A stretch of DNA of 9,275 nt. Source: JAFHCF01 sp048497495. Lineage in GTDB: Bacteria > Pseudomonadota > Alphaproteobacteria > Rhizobiales > Ancalomicrobiaceae. This document shows, piece by piece, positions 1-5,498 of this stretch. The notes beneath the pieces were generated by a model. The model searched no databases, was not told the origin of the DNA, and worked only from the letters and a program-made list of their open reading frames with translations. Location: the NCBI GenBank assembly GCA_048497495.1, contig JAFHCF010000141.1, positions 1 through 9,275 of the forward strand. The letters run 5' to 3'. How positions within the stretch are numbered: position 1 is the first letter of the stretch; every line of letters starts with the position of its first letter. The translations under genes were made by a program, and so were the position numbers.

Positions 1-593
1 CCCTCGGCCGGCCGGCGGAGATCCGCCTGGCCGCGTTCGACCGGGATCTGGTCGACGATGCCGGCGATCGGCGTCGTCAGGGTGCGCTTGTCGACCTCGA
101 CGCGGGCCGTCTCCAGCGCCGCGGCGGCGCCGTCGACCGCGGCGCGGGCCGCCGACAGGTTGAGGCGGGGGCTGTTGCCGGTCTCGGTCAGGCGCACCGC
201 GGCGTCGTATTCGGCCTTGCGCTGGGCGTATTGGGCCTCGGCCTGCTTCAGCGCGGCGGCGCGGCCCTCGTCGGCGAGGCGGGCGACCACCGTGCCCGCC
301 GGCACCGTCGCGCCCTTGGCGACCGGCAGGTCCTCGACGATGCCGGGGCCGCGCGAGGACAGCAACACCGTCTTGTTGGCCTCGGTGCGGCCGGAGACGA
401 TCAGGGTGCGGCGATAGGGTCGGGTCGCGACCTTCACCACCCCGACCTTCTTGACCACCGGCGCGAGGCCCTCGTCGGCGCGGGCCGGGGTGGCGCGCGA
501 GCCGGAGGAGCCGAATTCGCCGGTGCCGACCCAGACACCGACCGCCGCCAGAACCAGGACGGCGGCGATCCGATTGAACTTCATCGCGATCAT
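1..593 (-). CDS. RND efflux periplasmic adaptor subunit (MFP/HlyD-AcrA type), N-terminal part, cut by window edge
   Basis: Periplasmic adaptors of this family bridge an inner-membrane RND pump and an outer-membrane channel. About 197 codons are visible, roughly half the usual 350-400. Residues about 5-25 form a hydrophobic N-terminal signal or anchor. A biotinyl-lipoyl half-motif follows (GPGIVEDLPVAKGATVPAG, around residues 80-100). Next is an Ala/Gln/Arg-rich coiled-coil hairpin (from RAAALKQAEAQYAQRKAEYD). The second lipoyl half begins near TLTTPIAGIVDQIPVERGQ. I chose the ATG at 593 because it overlaps the upstream stop as ATGA and has AAAGG about 11 nt upstream; a second in-frame ATG at 584 is possible. 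The pump gene expected downstream would lie left of the window. The family call is firm; the substrate cannot be told. Confidence 0.88.
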   Translation of the reverse strand, partial: MIAMKFNRIAAVLVLAAVGVWVGTGEFGSSGSRATPARADEGLAPVVKKVGVVKVATRPYRRTLIVSGRTEANKTVLLSSRGPGIVEDLPVAKGATVPAGTVVARLADEGRAAALKQAEAQYAQRKAEYDAAVRLTETGNSPRLNLSAARAAVDGAAAALETARVEVDKRTLTTPIAGIVDQIPVERGQADLRRPAE

Positions 594-1132
594 GACGAGA
601 TCGACCTTTCGAGCGCGGCGGCGTGCCAGAGAGCGGCGTCGTGCGAAAAACAACAGAACAGGATGCGCGAGGGCGGCGGTGAGGCCGTCTCCTCGAGCAC
701 CGCGGCGACGGCGATCTCGGCGGCGCGTCGCCCCGGAAAACCGTAGACCCCGGTCGAAATCGCCGGAAAGGCGATGCTGGCGAGGTCGTTGTCGCGCGCC
801 AGCCGCAGCGACTGGCGGTAGGCGCTCGCCAACAGGGCGGATTCGCCGCGGTCGCCGCCGCGCCAGATCGGCCCGACGGCATGAATCACATGGCGTGCGA
901 CGAGATCGTGACCGCCGGTGATCCGCGCCTCGCCGGTCGGGCACCCGCCGAGCCCGCGACACTCCGCCAGAAGCCCCGGTCCGGCGGCGCGATGGATGGC
1001 GCCGTCGACACCGCCGCCACCGGCGAGCTCCTGGTTGGCGGCGGCGACGATCGCGTCGACGTCCAAGCCGACGATGTCGGCGACCACCACCTCGTAGCGC
1101 ACCGAGGCGCGGGTGAAGGAGGCATTGAACAT
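590..1132 (-). CDS. Macro-domain protein (ADP-ribose / O-acetyl-ADP-ribose hydrolase type)
   Basis: A single-domain macro protein of 180 aa. Family members bind ADP-ribose and many hydrolyse O-acetyl-ADP-ribose or ADP-ribosyl-protein bonds in the cytoplasm. Visible motifs are VDAIVAAAN (25-33), the binding signature GGGGVDGAIHRAAG (38-51) with the MacroD-type catalytic Asp at 43, VIHAVGPIW (82-90), and FPAISTGVYGFP (122-133), the second phosphate-binding loop. I chose the ATG at 1132 because the fold begins at once after it and GGGA lies 7-10 nt upstream. A GTG at 1210 in the same frame would add 26 residues of non-domain sequence and is less likely. The stop overlaps the next gene's start as ATGA, so it is probably translationally coupled to the RND adaptor. 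Partners and true substrate are unknown. Confidence 0.9.
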   Translation of the reverse strand: MFNASFTRASVRYEVVVADIVGLDVDAIVAAANQELAGGGGVDGAIHRAAGPGLLAECRGLGGCPTGEARITGGHDLVARHVIHAVGPIWRGGDRGESALLASAYRQSLRLARDNDLASIAFPAISTGVYGFPGRRAAEIAVAAVLEETASPPPSRILFCCFSHDAALWHAAALERSISS

Positions 1133-1149
1133 GGGCTCGTCCCGATTTC

Positions 1150-1165
1150 TCGGACGATCGTCCGA
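1150..1165. promoter_or_regulatory. 16-bp perfect palindrome upstream of the macro-domain gene
   Basis: TCGGACGATCGTCCGA reads identically on both strands and ends 17 bases before the macro-domain start codon at 1132. Position and symmetry suit a dimeric repressor operator, for example of the TetR type that often controls RND pumps. An RNA hairpin in the leader is an alternative. A partial copy (CGGACGATCGTTC) occurs at 2238-2250. The regulator is an inference; the palindrome itself is seen directly. Confidence 0.5.
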
Positions 1166-1392
1166 TATCCCTGACTTAGGTGAGGAATTCGGATCGGTCG
1201 AGGGGTGCACACGGTTCGAGGGACGTTTCGTCGCGCCGAGACGAAACCGTGCAACATATCAGATATCTCGAATGTTCGCTCTCATACCGACGAATAGAAG
1301 GGTGATCATGGAGAATAACCTACCACGTTCCTCTTCGAACAGCAGCAGCTCTTGCTCACCGCAGCGAAGTTCGAGATGTTGCTCCTTGTGGA

Positions 1393-1406
1393 TTGATTCA
1401 CGTCAA
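1393..1406. promoter_or_regulatory. FNR/FixK-type box, upstream copy
   Basis: TTGATTCACGTCAA matches the FNR/FixK/Anr consensus TTGAT-N4-ATCAA with one mismatch and fits the looser FixK form TTGA-N6-TCAA. It shares 15 of 16 bases (including two following bases, AG) with the box at 1534-1547. No clear -10 element sits at the usual distance on either strand, so it may be an auxiliary site or may serve the minus-strand operon. Confidence 0.5.
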
Positions 1407-1533
1407 AGCGAATGACGATCCCATCGATGCGAACAGCCTGGCGCCCGACGAGCAACCCCGGCGAAGACGGCCGCAGTTCTGGTGACGGACGGTGTGACCG
1501 GCGTCTGGAGTAATATTCGATCGCGGTCCGATG

Positions 1534-1576
1534 TTGATTCACATCAAAGGCAGGAGAGGTCCCCAGGCTCTACCCA
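1534..1576 (+). promoter_or_regulatory. FNR/FixK-type box and putative -10 for the small membrane protein
   Basis: TTGATTCACATCAA (1534-1547) is a perfect match to the FNR/FixK consensus TTGAT-N4-ATCAA. A TACCCA hexamer at 1571-1576 would put a transcription start near 1583. The box centre is then about 42 bp upstream, the classic class II activator position. The transcript would have a leader of about 70 nt before the ATG at 1652. The box is seen directly; the -10, the start site and oxygen or nitric-oxide control are inferred from the family. Confidence 0.62.
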
Positions 1577-1651
1577 TGGAGAGGGGGGACGAACGGTGCC
1601 GCCCTGCGGAGTTCCCTAACGGTCTTCGCCTGCCTTCGGAGGAAAGCCCGC

Positions 1652-1855
1652 ATGTTCAAGATCGCCGTACTCGTCTGGATCCTGATCGGTGTCGTGGGCG
1701 CCGGCGCCGCGCTGACGGTGGTCCTCGCGGTTCCCTCGCTCTCCGCCAATGCCATGAAGCTGCTGCCGATCGTCTCGATCGCCGGCTTCATCGTGACGAT
1801 CCCGATCTCCTTCTGGATCGCCAAGAAGATCTTGGAGCAGACCAAGGGCGCCTGA
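1652..1855 (+). CDS. Small two-helix membrane protein, conserved-hypothetical type
   Basis: A protein of 67 aa with two predicted membrane helices, about residues 4-28 (starting VLVWILIGVVGAGAALTVVL) and 37-58 (KLLPIVSIAGFIVTIPISFW). They are joined by a short polar loop (SLSANAMK), and a charged tail ends KKILEQTKGA. The start is well supported: GGAGGAAA lies nine bases before the ATG. It resembles short alphaproteobacterial inner-membrane proteins that databases often label hypothetical, sometimes wrongly 'CTP synthetase'; this is from memory and unverified. No function can be assigned. Two FixK/FNR-type boxes lie upstream and a strong terminator follows 32 bases after the stop, so it is probably a monocistronic gene induced at low oxygen. 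Confidence 0.8.
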   Translation: MFKIAVLVWILIGVVGAGAALTVVLAVPSLSANAMKLLPIVSIAGFIVTIPISFWIAKKILEQTKGA

Positions 1856-1886
1856 GCCCCGACCGGCCGCGGCCGGGCGATGAAGA

Positions 1887-1939
1887 GACGACCAGAACGG
1901 GACGGTTCGTCCCGTCGGTGTCGTCTTTTTTCGTTTTTT
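1887..1939 (+). terminator. Rho-independent terminator
   Basis: An 8-bp perfect stem (ACGGGACG at 1897-1904, CGTCCCGT at 1908-1915) closes a GTT loop. It is flanked by an outer GACGAC/GTCGTC pairing across an internal loop and followed by TTTTTT at 1926-1931 and again at 1934-1939. It ends the transcript of the small membrane protein. Confidence 0.9.
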
Positions 1940-2019
1940 CACCATCGCGGCGATCGATGCGCGGGATCCGAGACCGCGGATGGCCTCGACCGGGTCCGGG
2001 AGGGCCCGGGGCCCGCGGC

Positions 2020-2184
2020 GGCACCGAACTCGCCGCGGCGGCGCGGCGCCTGCGGCCGGGCCTGCCGACCGTGCTCACCACCGGCTGTGTCGGTGCCGTC
2101 CGGATCGAACCGCCGCCGCTGCTGAAACCCTTCCGCGCGGAAGATCCCGACGCCGCGATCACCCGCGCCCTGGCGCAAGGGTGA
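2020..2184 (+). pseudogene. Relic of a response-regulator receiver domain C-terminus
   Basis: The last 54 codons before a stop read like the end of a REC domain from a hybrid histidine kinase. GTELAAAARRLRPGLPTVL matches helix 4 and strand 5, TTG stands at the phospho-signalling Thr position, and the invariant KPF motif (LLKPFRAED) precedes the last helix. Upstream in the same frame the sequence quickly stops resembling a receiver: no phospho-acceptor Asp, no start codon with a ribosome site, and the frame runs back through the terminator at 1887-1939. It is best read as a decayed gene end left on the chromosome beside the element insertion. Confidence 0.6.
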
Positions 2185-2276
2185 TTCGACGGCCCCCCCG
2201 ATGTCGCCCGAGACCGAAGATCATCCGCCGAGTTCGCCGGACGATCGTTCAGACATATGATTTCATTAGGAAAAAC

Positions 2277-2320
2277 TGGTGCGCGGAAGGGATTCGAACC
2301 CCCGACCCCATCATTACGAA
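2277..2320 (-). other. tRNA-Thr(CGU) 3' half: probable attachment site of the mobile element
   Basis: On the minus strand these 44 bases read as a tRNA from anticodon loop to CCA. The loop is TTCGTAA (anticodon CGT, Thr), followed by stem side TGATG, variable loop GGGTC, T-stem GGGGG, T-loop TTCGAAT, acceptor TCCGCGC and ACCA. No D-arm, 5' acceptor strand or matching anticodon-stem side precedes it, so it is not a complete gene. The 3' side of the T-stem is one base short (CCCT). This is the pattern left when a tyrosine integrase recombines in the anticodon loop. The nearby integrase supports it. The gene-free stretch 2185-2490 otherwise holds only the repeats listed separately. Confidence 0.8.
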
Positions 2321-2335
2321 TAGTATAAGCTGAGA

Positions 2336-2361
2336 TTTCGCAAGTTTCCGCGGCTTTCCGC
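2336..2361 (+). repeat. Phased TTTCCGC repeats upstream of the integrase
   Basis: TTTCCGC occurs at 2345-2351 and 2355-2361, exactly 10 bp apart, with a degenerate TTTCGC at 2336-2341. One helical turn between copies suits cooperative binding by an excisionase or AlpA-like protein. A similar 10-bp-phased pair, TTTCCGGCA, precedes the alpA-like gene (5454-5472). Confidence 0.55.
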
Positions 2362-2448
2362 ACATGTCAAAATCGCGTTCAGAATCAATATTATGAAGCA
2401 TAGATATTGCAATTTGCCTTTTCTCATGATTCCGTGAGTTTCGGCACA

Positions 2449-2470
2449 CGGTGGTGAACCGGTGGTGAAC
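2449..2470 (+). repeat. Tandem 11-bp direct repeat before the integrase
   Basis: CGGTGGTGAAC occurs twice with no spacing, ending 20 bases before the integrase ATG. It could be an integrase arm-type site or an operator. The copies are identical, but the role is inferred. Confidence 0.5.
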
Positions 2471-2490
2471 GAGCGACGGGACGGGTTCCG

Positions 2491-3945
2491 ATGGAACGGA
2501 AGCTGAAACTCACGAAACGAGCGATCGATCAAGTCGAGCCACAGGCGAGACGCCTCGTCGTCTGGGATACCGAACTCGCAGGCTTCGGCCTCAGGGTCGA
2601 GCCATCGGGGGCGAAGGCCTATATCGTCCGCTATCGGGCCGGTGGCGGCGGGCGCAATGCGCCGCAGCGATACATGACCATCGGCCGCCCCGAGGCGCTG
2701 ACGCCGGACGAAGCGCGCCGCAAGGCGAAGGAGACGTTGGGCGCGGTCATGGTCGGCGAGGACCCCGCCGACCGGCTCGCCGTCGCGCGCAAGGAAATGA
2801 CCGTCGCCGAACTCTGCGATCGCTTCTTCTGCGAAGCGATCCATCTGCCGACCCGGCGCGGCGAGCCGATGAAGCGCAACACCGTGGCCTGCGGCCTGTC
2901 GATGGTGCGATCGCACATCGTTCCTCTGTTGGGGACCAAGCGCCTGTCGAGCGTCACGTCGCAGGACGTCGAACGGTTCCTCGTCGACGTGGCGGCGGGC
3001 AGAACGCGTCCGCCGTCCGCGCCGACCGGCCGACGTGACGAGCGCCGCCCGCGCGGCGGCAAGGGCGCGGCAACCCATGCGGTTCGGTGGCTGTCGGCGA
3101 TCTTCGGCCATGCCCGGAAGGTGGGCCTCGTGAAGGTCAATCCCTGCCTCGGCGTGTCGAAGTTCGCCTCCCGTAAGATCGAGCGCTTCCTGTCGACCGA
3201 CGAGCTGGATCGCCTCGGCGCGGCGATGCGTGAGGCCGAGACCACGGGCATCGCCTGGGAACCCGACCCGACGAAGAAGACGAAGCACGCCCCGAAGGCG
3301 GAAAACCGCCTCGTGAAGCTCGACGCAGGCGCGGTCGCCGCGATACGCCTGCTTCTCCTCACCGGCGCGCGCTGCGGCGAGATCCTCGGCCTGAAGTGGG
3401 AATGGGTCGACCTCGAGCGCGGCATCCTCTTCCTGCCGGACAGCAAGACCGGCAAGAAGGCGATCATCCTCAACGGGCCGGCGATGGCGGTGCTCGAAGG
3501 CCTCGCCCGCGTCGGCCCCTTCGTCATCCCCGGCGCCGATCCGGCGACGCCGCGCATCGACCTCAAGAAGCCGTGGGCGACGCTCTGCCGCCGTGCCGGC
3601 CTCGTCGGCGTCCGCATCCATGATCTCAGGCACACCCATGCGAGCTTCGGCGTCTCCGCCGGCTTCGGCCTGCCGATCGTCGGCAAGCTCCTCGGGCACA
3701 CCCAACCGCAGACGACGGCGCGCTATGCTCATCTCGACGCCGACCCGGTGCGGCGTGCCTCGGATGCGATAGGCAAGACCCTGTCCGACGCCCTCGACGG
3801 TCGCAGCCGCGCGCGTGTCGAGGATCGAACGTCGGCGATCCCGCCCGAGCGCGACGAGATCGCGCCTCGGGTGGCGAGCGCGTCCGTCACCCTGCCGCGC
3901 CGGCCGATCGCCCGGCGCGGTTCACCCTCCCAACGCATGAGGTGA
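2491..3945 (+). CDS. Tyrosine site-specific integrase (DUF4102 arm-binding / P4-type)
   Basis: A recombinase of 484 aa that should integrate and excise the element at tRNA-Thr. Residues about 5-95 form the arm-type DNA-binding domain (LKLTKRAIDQVEP, GFGLRVEPSGAKAYIVRYR). Residues about 104-215 form the SAM-like core-binding domain, with a basic low-complexity insert around 168-190. The catalytic domain has the full set: Arg294 (TGARCGEILGLKW), Lys319 (SKTGKK), His377 and Arg380 (HDLRHTH), His403 (LLGHTQ) and nucleophile Tyr412 (TARYAHL). A second insert (TKKTKHAPKAENR) lies before the Arg box. About 70 basic, Ser/Pro-rich residues follow Tyr412, longer than usual. No strong Shine-Dalgarno precedes the ATG (only GGGACGGG). 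The gene appears intact. Confidence 0.96.
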   Translation: MERKLKLTKRAIDQVEPQARRLVVWDTELAGFGLRVEPSGAKAYIVRYRAGGGGRNAPQRYMTIGRPEALTPDEARRKAKETLGAVMVGEDPADRLAVARKEMTVAELCDRFFCEAIHLPTRRGEPMKRNTVACGLSMVRSHIVPLLGTKRLSSVTSQDVERFLVDVAAGRTRPPSAPTGRRDERRPRGGKGAATHAVRWLSAIFGHARKVGLVKVNPCLGVSKFASRKIERFLSTDELDRLGAAMREAETTGIAWEPDPTKKTKHAPKAENRLVKLDAGAVAAIRLLLLTGARCGEILGLKWEWVDLERGILFLPDSKTGKKAIILNGPAMAVLEGLARVGPFVIPGADPATPRIDLKKPWATLCRRAGLVGVRIHDLRHTHASFGVSAGFGLPIVGKLLGHTQPQTTARYAHLDADPVRRASDAIGKTLSDALDGRSRARVEDRTSAIPPERDEIAPRVASASVTLPRRPIARRGSPSQRMR

Positions 3946-3987
3946 GATCATGAAAGCCGTCGACTCCCCATTCTGCCTCGCAGGATC

Positions 3988-4017
3988 TTGACCGTTATGC
4001 ATAACGTATCACATACT
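3988..4017 (+). promoter_or_regulatory. higBA promoter with palindromic operator in the spacer
   Basis: A -35-like TTGACC (3988-3993) and a -10-like CATACT (4012-4017) are 18 bp apart. Between them lies a perfect 14-bp palindrome, CGTTATGCATAACG (3993-4006). HigA-type antitoxins repress their own operon by binding palindromes over the promoter, so this is the likely autoregulatory operator. Transcription would begin about at the toxin's ATG (4023), which has no Shine-Dalgarno, suggesting a leaderless mRNA. Confidence 0.65.
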
Positions 4018-4022
4018 GCGTC

Positions 4023-4310
4023 ATGATCCGGAGCTTCGCCGACGCCGAGACGGAACGCCTCTTCCACGACGACGAATGCCCGTCGCGCTGGCGGGCGTTC
4101 CGCTCGGTGGCCTTACGCAAGCTCGACATGATCGAGGCGGCGGTTCGGGTGGAAGACCTTCGGGCGCCACCCGGCAACCGCCTCGAAAAGCTGAAGGGCG
4201 ATCGGCGCGGCCGATGGTCGATCCGGATCAACGACCAATGGCGCATCGTCTTCCGCTGGGATGGCGATGCGCCGGAAGACGTCGAGATCGTCGACTATCA
4301 CCGAGGGTGA
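4023..4310 (+). CDS. higB: HigB-type toxin (RelE/ParE superfamily, 'killer protein')
   Basis: A 95-aa toxin matching HigB in length and in its diagnostic C-terminal half. This runs from LRAPPGNRLEKLKGDRRGRW (46-65) into SIRINDQWRIVFRW (66-79), and ends DVEIVDYHRG. Family members are ribosome-dependent mRNA endonucleases blocked by HigA. Basic residues likely to contact RNA (Lys56, Lys58, Arg61, Arg64, Arg68, Arg74) are present and the frame is intact. It precedes the antitoxin by four bases, the usual higBA order, reversed from most toxin-antitoxin operons. The ATG lies only six bases past a -10-like hexamer and has no Shine-Dalgarno, so it may be translated from a leaderless transcript. The pair probably stabilises the element. 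Confidence 0.93.
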   Translation: MIRSFADAETERLFHDDECPSRWRAFRSVALRKLDMIEAAVRVEDLRAPPGNRLEKLKGDRRGRWSIRINDQWRIVFRWDGDAPEDVEIVDYHRG

Positions 4311-4314
4311 TCCC

Positions 4315-4596
4315 ATGCCGCGCGTCACGTCCCATCCCGGCGAGATCCTGCAAGAGGAATTTCTCGCCCCTCTCGGCCTCTCCGCCCGCGCGCTGGCGGC
4401 TGCGATCGAGGTTCCGCCCAACCGGATTTCCGAGATCATCCGAGGCCGGCGCGACGTCAGCGCCGACACGGCGATCCGCCTGGGGCGCTACTTCGGCACC
4501 GACCCGCGCTTCTGGCTGAACCTTCAAACCGCTCACAACCTGTCGAAGGCGGAAACGGCGGGGGATTTCTCGCGGATCGGGCCACGGGCGGCGTGA
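4315..4596 (+). CDS. higA: HigA-type antitoxin, Xre-family DNA-binding protein
   Basis: A 93-aa antitoxin that neutralises HigB and represses the operon. The HigA start motif is plain (SHPGEILQEEFLAPLGLS, residues 6-23). A helix-turn-helix follows at about 23-46 (ARALAAAIEVPPNRISEIIR then GRR). Then come the family's DVSADTAIRLGRYFGTDPRF and a C-terminal WLNLQTAHNLSKAE helix. I chose the ATG at 4315, four bases after the toxin's stop with GAGG eight bases upstream; an earlier ATG at 4261 in this frame would lie wholly inside the toxin gene. The operator at 3993-4006 is its expected binding site. The family is well recognised and no key part is missing. Confidence 0.94.
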   Translation: MPRVTSHPGEILQEEFLAPLGLSARALAAAIEVPPNRISEIIRGRRDVSADTAIRLGRYFGTDPRFWLNLQTAHNLSKAETAGDFSRIGPRAA

Positions 4597-4657
4597 GAGG
4601 TAAAATTTTCTACAAAACTCACGGTTGACCACGTCCGCAGTCGACGAATGTCGTGGA

Positions 4658-4692
4658 GCTTCCCGAACGTTCAAAGCGCCGATTCGGGAAGC
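4658..4692. promoter_or_regulatory. 10-bp inverted repeat between higA and the orphan gene
   Basis: GCTTCCCGAA (4658-4667) and TTCGGGAAGC (4683-4692) are perfect complements 15 bases apart. With no T-run it is a poor terminator for higBA. It sits 60 bases before the next start codon, where an operator or leader hairpin would be expected. A TTGACC at 4625-4630 may be a -35 element, but no good -10 was found. Confidence 0.45.
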
Positions 4693-4751
4693 GGCTACCG
4701 ATCGATCACGTCGACGATCGGGCGCCCCACTTCGAAGCCGGAGACAAGACC

Positions 4752-5453
4752 ATGTCGAACTCGATCTTGCAGGAATTCGAGCCTTTGGACGTTCTGGTCT
4801 CGACGATCGCACCCCGATGCGGGATTTCAGCCCGCGAACTGGACGGCTGCATTCTCGGGGGTGTCACTTCGAATGCAGTTCGGTTCAGCATCGACGGCCG
4901 CGAGCCGATTGAATGGAGCCAATCCGATTTCGCGCATCGCGAATCGGCGCGGGGATCCCGAACCGGTGGCGGCGGATGGTCGATCAACCTCGACAATGTC
5001 GGTGGGTTTGATGTCTTCGACGATGATTTCGGCGCCAAGCATTCCCACGGATGGCACGAGAAGACCCCTCTAGACCGCTTCAGAAAGGCCGCATCGTCGG
5101 GAGGAACGATCCGCATCGAATTACGTTCAGCAATGGCGTTTCTCCGAAGAGAATACGAGCTCACGGTGGAGTTACCTTCGCCGGACAGCATCAATGACAG
5201 GCCGAGGTCGAAGGGCGGGCGGAAACCTATTCTACCCTGGCGCGACATGGTCACCGACTTGGTCGCGGAGATGCAGGATGGCGAAGGCGACGGTCGCATG
5301 ACCAGTGGTCAGGCGGAAGAATGGGCCATCCAATGGGCGGCCGAACAAGACGTCACCACCGAACGATCGACGGTCCAGCCGTATGTGAGGGAAGCGTTCG
5401 ACGCTTTCGATCGGTGGACCGAGCGGCGGTACGGTAAGCGTGCCGGAAACTGA
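4752..5453 (+). CDS. Protein of unknown function (233 aa) between higBA and the alpA-like gene
   Basis: I do not recognise this protein. It is acidic and soluble, with no signal peptide or membrane segment. The N-terminal part has FEPLDVLVSTIAPRCGISA (9-27) and a mixed strand region. A glycine patch follows at about 68-85 (GSRTGGGG), then an Asp-rich stretch (VFDDDFGAKHSHGWHE, 88-103). The C-terminus begins with basic RSKGGRKPILPW (152-163), resembling an AT-hook-like arm, and continues as a helical, Trp-containing segment ending in STVQPYVREAFDAFDRW. That layout recalls a tail seen in uncharacterised proteins of alphaproteobacterial elements; this is from memory. I chose ATG 4752 because GGAGA lies seven bases upstream; an in-frame GTG at 4653 would add 33 residues and lies within the inverted-repeat leader. 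Possibly cargo or a regulator. Confidence 0.75.
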   Translation: MSNSILQEFEPLDVLVSTIAPRCGISARELDGCILGGVTSNAVRFSIDGREPIEWSQSDFAHRESARGSRTGGGGWSINLDNVGGFDVFDDDFGAKHSHGWHEKTPLDRFRKAASSGGTIRIELRSAMAFLRREYELTVELPSPDSINDRPRSKGGRKPILPWRDMVTDLVAEMQDGEGDGRMTSGQAEEWAIQWAAEQDVTTERSTVQPYVREAFDAFDRWTERRYGKRAGN

Positions 5454-5472
5454 TTTCCGGCAATTTCCGGCA
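5441..5472. repeat. TTTCCGGCA repeats: one inverted and two direct, upstream of the alpA-like gene
   Basis: TGCCGGAAA (5441-5449) and TTTCCGGCA (5454-5462) form a perfect 9-bp hairpin with a CTGA loop that contains the stop codon of the preceding gene. A second TTTCCGGCA follows at 5464-5472, exactly 10 bp after the first. There is no T-run, so factor-independent termination is unlikely. The phased pair resembles the repeats before the integrase. Confidence 0.6.
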
Positions 5473-5498
5473 GACGAACCCGCTTCACCTCCCCAACT

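Larger units (their letters stand above)
1166..1651. other. Long intergenic region between divergent genes
   Basis: There is no convincing gene across these bases, which are less GC-rich than their surroundings from about 1250 to 1420. The region holds a hairpin at 1206-1253: GTTTCGTC at 1225-1232 faces GACGAAAC at 1240-1247, or alternatively TGCAC..GGTT at 1206-1216 pairs with AACCGTGCA at 1245-1253. It also holds two FixK/FNR-type boxes listed separately. A start codon at 1308 has a good Shine-Dalgarno (AAGGG, 5-nt spacing), but its frame looks non-coding; a neighbouring frame at 1319-1396 looks more protein-like. See findings. Confidence 0.5.

Noticed and set aside
58..921. Plus-strand reading frames over 58-417, 231-746 and 451-921
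   Set aside because: Antisense shadows of the RND adaptor and macro-domain genes, with low-complexity Arg/Ala sequence and no ribosome sites.
1531..2184. A single long plus-strand gene of 217 codons
   Set aside because: It runs through the small membrane protein in another frame and through a strong terminator. Only its last 54 codons look like protein, and these are reported as a receiver-domain relic.
1980..2333. A 117-codon frame ending in EGIRTPDPIITNSIS
   Set aside because: The ending is the familiar artefact of translating a tRNA T-arm on the opposite strand.
2277..2350. A complete functional tRNA-Thr gene
   Set aside because: There is no D-arm or 5' acceptor strand, the anticodon stem has only one side, and the T-stem is one base short.
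2314..3732. A 472-codon minus-strand frame opposite the integrase
   Set aside because: It mirrors the integrase; Arg/Ala/Asp-rich shadow sequence with no domain signature.
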